NCBI RefSeq assembly: GCF_964355755.1
Contig: NC_092673.1
Span: 29,639,001 to 29,703,000, forward strand
From: Antedon mediterranea
Lineage: Eukaryota; Echinodermata; Crinoidea; Comatulida; Antedonidae
Reading direction: 5' to 3'
DNA length: 64,000 nucleotides
Below are positions 57,301-64,000 of this stretch, in pieces (the stretch's first letter is position 1; the number at the start of each line of letters is the position of its first letter). The position numbers and the translations under genes are program-made. A model generated the notes under the pieces. The model saw nothing but the letters and a program-made list of their open reading frames with translations. It ran no database searches and was not told the origin of the DNA.

Positions 57301-60300
57301 AATAACGCAGAGTGTTGTTTACACAGTATAAGAGGATAACATGTGTATTCATTTATCACTCATCACAGGGGTTGATCAGTTTAAATTACGAGCCTAATAT
57401 TAGCCATCGCGACCATAAGGGACGTCGATTGTTGTTGGGCTAACCGCTACATCAATAACATCCTAGACAGGTATTAAAAAAAAACAACAACGAAACGTGC
57501 AACAACAGAACGAGACAACAAGACCGGTGACATTACGTTCTTATGTGATTGCTTCACGTATTTTAAATAAGTTAGTGATTTACAAATCAAGCATATGTAA
57601 TAATATTGAGTTGAAAGTGAAAGTGTTGGTTTCATTATCAGACCATTACACAGAATCCTCCAGACACCCCCTACATCATTACAGCCAGTCTTCTATTTAC
57701 AATTCACACCTAAACCTTAAAAAAAATCTACAGCTTGTCAAGTTCAAAAAGTTGCGTGAACATGTGGAACAAACTTGCTTTAACATCAACGATTAGCAAC
57801 TAAATACCGTGTGACACTCTTTGGCAACACAGAACTGATTTGATTCATTTTGACTGACAATCACAAGCTATGTGACATCACTGTTAATCTGATTATTGAG
57901 ATAAGAACCCGCTGTAGTCGGAGACTGTACCCTACTTTCAAATCCTCCATGCGACACTACCATAGCCCACTATGTTCTTATCAACTGTTTATTATTTTGA
58001 CTTCTTATAGATCTTTCTCCACCTAATTTCAAAACAACAGTCACCTACGAAACCACTGGATACCTTTCAATAGTAATACCTAAATACTTTTTAACTTATT
58101 CGATCCCATCGACTTTTCTAGCTTCATTCCTGGCTGGTGGATGTGGAAAAAACACCATAGAGTATACTAACGTAAAAGATGCACTTAACACAGGCATATT
58201 TAGACCGTATTCACATGGGCATATTTGGACTGTATTCAAATGTGCATATTAAGACTGTATTCACACTAAAATATGTGGACAGTGTCTACATGGGTATATT
58301 AGGACAGTGTTCACACAGGTATACAGTATATGAACAGTACTGACATGGGTATATTTAGACCGTATCCACACAGGCAAATTTAGACCGTATTCACATGGGC
58401 ATATTTGGACAGTGTTCACACAGGTATATTTAGAAAGACTGGTACTTTCAATACTTCACATTCACACACAACAAACTACAAATCACCTGCTTACAATTAA
58501 AATAGAACTTGTTATCTAGATGACCTTTCTAAAATGTCACAAAAAATTAGCTTACATCTGTGAAACTGAACAAAATGTATCAAAATTGTAGAATGTTACG
58601 AATCCAATTTGATAAGGTTAAATAGGATGCCCAATTGTGAATTTCCAATTTACAAAAAAATGTTGAAAATCCAAATGAGAAGTACATGCCAAATACAGTA
58701 TATTGAAATAAAAAAGTTTAATAGTACATTGTGTCTATAGTTGTCTGTAGTATTTACATTGATTTAAAATGTTGCCAGTACATAATATTGTTGTATTTGT
58801 TAACGAAACTAATTTCCCCTGTGGACCAATAAAGATTATATAACTCGTACTGTAATTATACTACATTCAATTTTCCAGCCTAATTTATGTTTGTGGTTTT
58901 CTTTTCTAATTACCCATTTCTGTTTTAGTTGTATGTGCTAATTGGCTAATTAACAAACTTTGATTGTCGACTCTATTTTTTTTGTAGATTTCTGAACATT
59001 TTGAGGTTTTTAGAATAGTTAAGAGTGGAAATATTGTTCTGTGTAAATTTCATTGTTTTTACACTTTGTATTATTGGTCAGAATATATTATTAATCTCAT
59101 CTCAAGAAAATATGGCAATATAATGTATGATTCTCCTTTATATTATCGTATGTTATATTTCGCTGGACATCAATTACCTTTTATCAACATACATTGTACA
59201 GAATTACTCAGTATTTATAAAAGATAATTGGATAAAATCACATTTTTTTAAACAAAGTTTTTGTAAATGTTGTGAAATGAATTCAACATAAAGCGTTGTC
59301 ACCAACAAGTAAATGTCCAAGCTTGATAAGCGCGACTGCATTTTCACTTCGTTTGTAGACTGTGCAGACATCCTGCGGGAGTGGTCTGTTCCCCTGTACA
59401 ACTTGGCCTGTCCTGTGAATCATACTAGCCATTACAACTTACCTGTCACCACCAATCTGCTCTTCCTCGAAACATTCGCACCTGCCCAGCACATCGTCCG
59501 TCAGGTTCTGTACGGTGCTCTGAATAGCGCCCCCACAAGCTTTTAATGTCCGCTTCAAATCATTTTCCGTCACTCGTCCAGCGCAGAACATATCTCTGAA
59601 AGATGTAAAAAATATATTGCCAATAAATATTTTACTATATGCACTTCTCTATTATTCATGTTAACGAAATGTTGTGATAGTTTTCGATCCATCTAAATCG
59701 TACCAATAAAAACTCTCAATATCATAAAGGTATTATTAAAGTTTAAAATAATAAATATCCATAACATAGCGGTTCAACAATAATATCAATAGTTAGTTTT
59801 CGGAATTACTTTCTTTTAGTTTAATATGAAAAAAAAAATTATGTTTGTTAACGTTTTATGAAGTCCCATAGGCTATGCTTTATTCGCAAATCCCAAATGC
59901 TATTACCGTGCTTGGCTCAAGTAATTGTTATGCCCGCAATAAAACTAAAACATTAAACCGCAACTTGGATATACAATATAAACGATTTATTAGGAATAAA
60001 GCACGGCAAAACCGACGTCCATTCCATAGGGACAGTTTGCCGCTTGCTATATCTCAGTATCCAGAACCGGGAACGGCTTTTTCCATGATCCATGCTTAAA
60101 TGTTATAAATGTTATTTTCCATATTTGAGAAGTGAAAGTGATTCTGTCTCGAACATTTAATAATAGAATTAGAGAAACTGATAAGCAATTTGTAGCAATA
60201 ATAGGCTCACTGGTCAACCTGTTTGCCCAACCTATCTCAAATACATTACTATTACAGCAACTAGTCGTAGGCGAAAGAGAAACGCTTAAACACACAAAAC

Positions 60301-62295
60301 TATATATACTGAAACCAGATACGCAAGAAGTCTATTTAGGTTTTGACAAATCTAAAGCTCTATCTACCAATATAAAATGTGACAAACAAATGTGATGTGC
60401 CCATATATGTAAATGTTGATGTCATATCACTATCATACTTGAGCACATCACACTTTTTTTTTTCAAACTAGTTGAGACAGACATTTACGAATGTTATACT
60501 TTCAGGAAAGCCTTGTATATTCATTGATAGAATGTGAAGTTCTCATTGTGGTTTTTCCAGCATCATTCAACATATTATTATTATTTCATGGTTTATCAAA
60601 ATAAATTGGCTCCAAACCGGAATTAAAAACTGTATAAAATCAAATCAAATAAATATTCGTCTAGTAGTAGTAACGGTATTTTGTCAATTGTAATTGAAAT
60701 GTACAGTACATTTTAATACATTTTAATTTGTTCATTTATATTATTACACCTGTATTACACCTGTATGTATTATCATAAGGCACAGTGTAGTATTCAGTAT
60801 CCTTTTTTGTCTGGAAATTATATTGGGAGAACAATGATGCTGTTTGGGGAGAAAATATACCTGAATACAAGAAAATGCAACTTGGGTCAGATTTAATAAA
60901 TGTCTAGTAGCAGTATTTTGTCAATTGTAATTGAAAAGTAAAATATATCTTTCAACTTCATCTATGGTAAAGTACTTGTTTAGAATTGGGAGAATACTGA
61001 TGTTGCTTGGCAAGAAAATATATACAAGAAAATGACACTTGGGTCAGACTTAATTACAAAGATGACACAGTACTTAGTTCTAGAATGAAGCCATAAAGCT
61101 TCATGGTTCTAGGTACTAACAATTGGGACTGTACTCTTTAGAATTACTTGATAACCACATTATCCCAAATGGCTAGATCAGAATAAGACTACATACATAA
61201 TTCATGTTAGCTTACAACCACCATTACACAATGGCTAGACTTGTTGCATCATACATACAAGACTCCATCTCCATCCCAATTAAAATCTCCGACAAACTTG
61301 CCCCCTTTCCCATGATCACAACAGACACCCCTTGCCTATTGTCACCCCCTTTCCCACAGAAGACACCCCTTGCCTATTTACATGTGCGTCTTCCTCTGGG
61401 CCACACAGTGATAATTTGAACCGTACTAAAAACAAAGACACGACACAATACTTTCACTTGTACAAGCGCAAAATACACAACATCAGAAAATAAATCACAT
61501 TCTGTATCATTTGGCCATTTTCACTCATTATTGCTAGTAATAGATGTTGACATTTCACAATTAAATCATTTCGTTTTGTAATTCTGATCTGGTTTCTGAC
61601 CACAATTGTTCAGTTCTTAATTATATTCTTTCCTGCGCACGAAGCAAACACAGGTGTCAAATACAACAACGGCATGCCCCGAGCGCCGATAAGATCAGAA
61701 GAGCATCCTCAAACGGCAATCGTAACCATATGCATCGACTCTCTAACTGGGATCTCCTTTCTCTTTTGATGTGCCAGCCAGCAACCAACCCTGAGTCATT
61801 TTAATACATGCCAACATTTTATCAATGAGCTACAACCAATAGCAACGCAGCGATGATTGCCGACTCCTCCCACAGTCATCAGTCAGCGTTTATCTACTGT
61901 TTTTTCTTAATCCCGTCTATCAACACTTCGGCAACGTAAAGTGAATATTTTCCCAGCAACAAGAAGTAAATAATGCCATGTTTCAAATATTAATACTAAA
62001 ACAAGTATAAACACTATTGGAAAGGTATAATTGTGCGAGTTATAACCCTAGCAATAGGTCAGGATTGAACCGCGAATTTTGGGATTGGAAGGCAAGAACA
62101 TTGACCAATACCAATTTACCTACAGCGCCACTACTATTAGATAATGTTAAGCATACTTTACCTATCAGCAAAATATTGAGTGGCGACATCACCAATTGGT
62201 AACTTAGATAAAACCACCTTGGTTCCACTCTTGTACAAATGTTCAAGTTTCTCGTACAAAATGGACCATTCTGCATCCACAATAGATTGATATTC
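54094..62295 (-). CDS. CCT7: T-complex protein 1 subunit eta (CCT7), C-terminal half, 5 exons
   Basis: This is the C-terminal 281 residues of the eta subunit of the cytosolic TRiC/CCT chaperonin, which folds actin, tubulin and many other proteins using ATP. Exons in transcript order are 62295-62162, 59595-59443, 56583-56432, 56160-55972 and 54311-54094, all GT-AG with consistent phase. Seen in order: part of the apical substrate-binding domain, the second intermediate domain with the nucleotide-linked GGGAIE motif, the second equatorial domain ([14 protein letters not shown]), and a Gly/Arg-rich tail ([10 protein letters not shown]) characteristic of eta. CCT7 proteins are about 540 residues, so roughly 260 N-terminal residues lie beyond 64000. 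No frameshift or missing key residue was seen. Confidence 0.98.
54499..54807. repeat. Tandem pair of interspersed-repeat segments
   Basis: Two copies start at 54499 and 54663 (offset 164 bp). Shared landmarks are GGTTTTCGG, TTTTTCCCTATCATA, CACCACCTATACAGGACAGC and CACTCCTATTAAGGGGACAT. A shorter relative (CACCTCTATTCAGGGGGCAT) lies at about 56208-56230 in the next intron, so this is a dispersed family. Confidence 0.75.
55461..55617. mobile_element. Imperfect hairpin element, MITE-like
   Basis: The two halves are inverted repeats of about 70 bp at roughly 80% identity. The left half carries TTTGGGAGCAATAGCGCCGC and the right half GGTGGCGCTATTTCTCCCAA. The centre is near 55537. It is GC-richer than the intron around it. 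No target duplication could be defined by eye. Confidence 0.65.
55972..56160 (-). CDS. CCT7: CCT7 exon: intermediate to equatorial domain
   Basis: The exon encodes [20 protein letters not shown], then [20 protein letters not shown] and [20 protein letters not shown]. GGGAxE contributes to the nucleotide-responsive hinge of group II chaperonins; [10 protein letters not shown] is the conserved equatorial helix. Both ends split Gly codons that match the neighbouring exons. Borders are TTTCTTACAG and GTAATT. Confidence 0.97.
56432..56583 (-). CDS. CCT7: CCT7 exon: apical to intermediate domain
   Basis: The exon encodes [20 protein letters not shown], then [20 protein letters not shown] and [11 protein letters not shown]. 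The ERSLHDA motif and the Asp of KNDS just before the GGGA motif are group II chaperonin features tied to ATP hydrolysis. The first base completes the Arg codon of the preceding exon. The donor is GTATGG. Confidence 0.97.
56741..56806 (-). mobile_element. tRNA-derived SINE fragment, copy 1
   Basis: On the minus strand it reads TAGCTTGGTGGTTAACG (A-box-like) and, about 30 bp on, GGTTTCAATCC (B-box-like), preceded by GTGGAGC. This is the layout of a tRNA-like SINE head with decayed pol III boxes. A second copy lies at 62060-62134. It lacks the pairing needed for a working tRNA. Confidence 0.6.
58189..58437. repeat. Degenerate 25-bp minisatellite
   Basis: Nine or ten imperfect units of the CACATGGGCATATTTGGAC type each end in a CGTATT/CAGTGTT variant. 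Units vary from about 23 to 32 bp. It lies in a CCT7 intron. Confidence 0.8.
59443..59595 (-). CDS. CCT7: CCT7 exon: apical domain
   Basis: The exon encodes [20 protein letters not shown], then [20 protein letters not shown] and [10 protein letters not shown] with a split Arg at each end. This is the later part of the apical substrate-binding domain of CCT7. It is GC-richer than the introns around it. Borders are CATCTTTCAG and GTAAGT. Confidence 0.97.
60354..60478. mobile_element. Hairpin MITE, copy 2
   Basis: The left part, AGCTCTATCTACC followed by AAATGTGATGTGCCCATATA, matches the reverse complement of the right end of copy 1 at 53608-53761. The right part holds GAGCACATCACAC. The hairpin is less perfect than in copy 1, with a poly-T run in the right arm. 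Confidence 0.65.
60655..61056. repeat. Diverged direct duplication
   Basis: Two copies share GTATTTTGTCAATTGTAATT (60675 and 60912 areas) and later a block with TTGGGAGAA...TGATG...AGAAAATATA...CAAGAAAATG...ACTTGGGTCAGA. Copy spacing is roughly 170-240 bp because of an indel. Confidence 0.7.
62060..62134 (-). mobile_element. tRNA-derived SINE fragment, copy 2
   Basis: The minus strand reads GTGGCGCTGTAGGT, then GTTCTTGCCTTCCAATCCCA and GGTTCAATCCTGACCT, the last being a B-box-like GGTTCAATCC. It aligns with copy 1 at 56741-56806 with one small internal insertion. It starts about 30 bp inside the intron from the CCT7 donor at 62161, so it lies very close to a splice site. Confidence 0.6.
62162..62295 (-). 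CDS. CCT7: CCT7 exon: apical domain start, first exon in window
   Basis: The exon encodes [20 protein letters not shown], then [20 protein letters not shown] and YFAD plus a split Arg. The VDAEW and [20 protein letters not shown] stretches are near-identical to CCT7 across animals. It begins on a codon boundary after TCTTATAG. The preceding exon was not found up to 64000. Confidence 0.97.
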
Positions 62296-64000
62296 CTATA
62301 AGACATATTTGAAAAAATTAGAATTAAAAAGAAAATTTAAGACATTTCAGAAAAATGTGTACGTCAATAGCACATATTTTTATTGTGGACAAAAAAAGAA
62401 CCAGATATTGTTTGTAAATAAATTGATAAACTATCTACAAGAGTGCAAAAGTTTAAAAATACAAGGATATTGAACTTAATTGGCATAAAATAAACATACA
62501 AATGTGCTGCATTAGTACAGTATGATAGTTAAAATGTTAAATCAGATTAAACCATATGGTAATTAGTGAATAATTGATTGGTTTTTTACAATTAGTAAAT
62601 AATAATAATAACTAAATAAACATCATAATCAATCACCATTGGCTTCAAGTAAAATGAATCTTAAATGTAAAAGTCTGTTCAGAAACATGACATAAACTAG
62701 TGTATTAACATGTCAAGAACGTGTGAAGTATGTCTTCAACCCATGGCAATATAACGGTAACAATTATTCTTAAAATCTGAATTTAAATCTCACTCTGAGG
62801 GACTGAATTTACCTCGCCGCTGATCCCTGCAATTATTAATAATTTACATGTCAATAATTTGGCAACTTTATAACCAATTGGACTAATCTCACCCTTGTGG
62901 TGATATACACAAAATACATTAAATCGACTGGGACTGTTAATCTGAAATTACCTAAATTACTAACTGAAATAATTATTTGCATAGTCACTTATGAAACATA
63001 ACTCACTAATGAAATTATTAAATTCCATTAAGAACACATTCAACATTAAATATGACCAGATTCTGTGTCAGTATTTCATTGCCCATATTATTATGTCAAA
63101 GTTGCCAGTTATTTGCCAACCATTAAGTTTTACTCCACTAAAGTAATGGGTCCGAATCTTCCTTTACTCTCACAACTTCCTATAGATGCTGATAGAGCTG
63201 TTCAACTAAAACCTATTATATGTAGAGGGTAAAGTTACCCGATGCCTACTAGCGACAATAAACTGACCGCAATCACTTATAAGATACTACTAGTGCAAGA
63301 TTATTTTGATGATATTTAGCAGCTATGTGCTATGATATAAGCATGTTGCCCTCAGCAGACATGATACTCCCGAATGTTTATTGCCGTTTGACATGATACC
63401 ATGTTACAAGACTCTTTTTACTTTACTTTCTAATGATAAGCGATATGGAAAGTACCTTTAAATTATCCTCACATTTTAAATTACCAATGAAATTTTGCTT
63501 TGCTTTAATAAACAAGAAAAATATGAAATTACATGACGATAAACAAAACTTGCAGATCTAATGAATTTGTCCTTAAACACAGGAAATAATATTTCAGCTA
63601 ATTATAATTCTTAAATTTGTAACATAATATGTCGTTGAAATTAACTCGTAATTTAAAATGTTCATTCTAAATATTTAAAACCAGTTGAGAATTAAAAATA
63701 AGTTAAAATTTAAGCCAATTATGATTGAAAATAATTTGTAAGAAAATATTCATTACTGACTAATAATTTAGAAATTAAATATTTTGCTACAAAAACGATT
63801 GAGTAATATTAAAGTAACTCTCTAAATGTAATACTTCATAAAAATTATACTGGGTGATTTATAAAAGCTAGACGAGAGTGACTAGTTGTTTCAGAAATAA
63901 TATAATTCGCAACACAAGTCCCAAGGTTTTAAAGTGACAAATCGACTTTGTGTTTGTCACGGGAAAGAAACTGTCAACACTCTGCGTAACGACGTAGCTG
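62296..64000 (-). other. CCT7 intron, left open at window end
   Basis: 1.7 kb with no recognisable CCT7 exon. It is AT-rich, with no clear repeats. The upstream exons that encode the N-terminal equatorial and first intermediate domains must lie past the window. Confidence 0.7.

Larger units (their letters stand above)
56584..59442 (-). other. CCT7 intron, 2.9 kb
   Basis: It contains a SINE-like tRNA fragment at 56741-56806 and a minisatellite of about 25 bp at 58189-58437. A 99-codon plus-strand frame near 57497-57796 matches nothing I know. No exon was recognised. Confidence 0.8.
59596..62161 (-). other. CCT7 intron, 2.6 kb
   Basis: It contains MITE copy 2 (60354-60478), a diverged direct duplication (60655-61056), a doubled GACACCCCTTGCCTATT (61324 and 61362) and a GC-richer stretch at 61640-61920 with a CCAAT-type core. 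It ends with SINE copy 2 beside the donor. Plus-strand open frames near 59875-60395 match nothing I recognise. Confidence 0.8.

Noticed and set aside
62810-62840. Possible donor GAG|GTAAAT on the minus strand as a CCT7 upstream exon
   Set aside because: The translated sequence before it does not match CCT7.
1-64000. CRISPR array, bacterial operon, rRNA or intact tRNA gene
   Set aside because: The spliced animal genes show this is eukaryotic DNA; tandem repeats lack the spacer pattern of CRISPR, and the tRNA-like pieces are decayed SINE fragments.

Overview
This window is AT-rich nuclear DNA from a non-vertebrate animal. The genes are split by GT-AG introns, and there are microsatellites, minisatellites, tRNA-like SINE pieces, hairpin (MITE-like) elements and a nested foldback repeat. 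Two genes are certain. The species cannot be named from the sequence. The COE gene carries a single copy of HLH helix 2, whereas vertebrate EBF proteins carry two, so a vertebrate is unlikely.

Layout. Positions 1-37906 show no recognisable coding exon. This is most simply one very long intron of the COE/EBF gene, whose 5' exons were looked for and not found. It holds a 70/74-bp minisatellite (3611-4020), a TA tract (4678-4797), a 21-bp minisatellite (12021-12460), a possible LTR/primer-binding relic (28579-28813) and several GC-richer islands that could be enhancers. Positions 37907-45385 (+) hold eight exons encoding about 410 C-terminal residues of a COE (Collier/Olf/EBF) transcription factor: end of the DNA-binding domain, TIG/IPT domain, HLH and Ser/Thr/Pro-rich tail with stop. 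A probable long 3' UTR follows to about 48.8 kb and contains several simple repeats.

Positions 48843-52760 are a repeat block. A tandem array with a period of about 300 bp, each unit built from three hairpins, is split by a 1.8-kb insertion. The insertion has inverted arms made of GGACAACTACCCCC-type subrepeats, and inside it lies a second, smaller foldback built on a 22-bp tandem array. The insertion is flanked by TTTATT on both sides. This is the most unusual structure in the window.

Positions 54094-62295 (-) hold five exons encoding the C-terminal 281 residues of CCT7, the eta subunit of the cytosolic chaperonin TRiC/CCT. Its N-terminal half lies beyond 64000. The COE and CCT7 genes converge tail to tail across the repeat block. 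The CCT7 introns carry two copies of a tRNA-like SINE fragment, a hairpin element, a minisatellite and one copy of a MITE whose sister lies just downstream of the gene. COE is a developmental transcription factor and CCT7 a housekeeping chaperonin subunit, and nothing here suggests a functional link between them.
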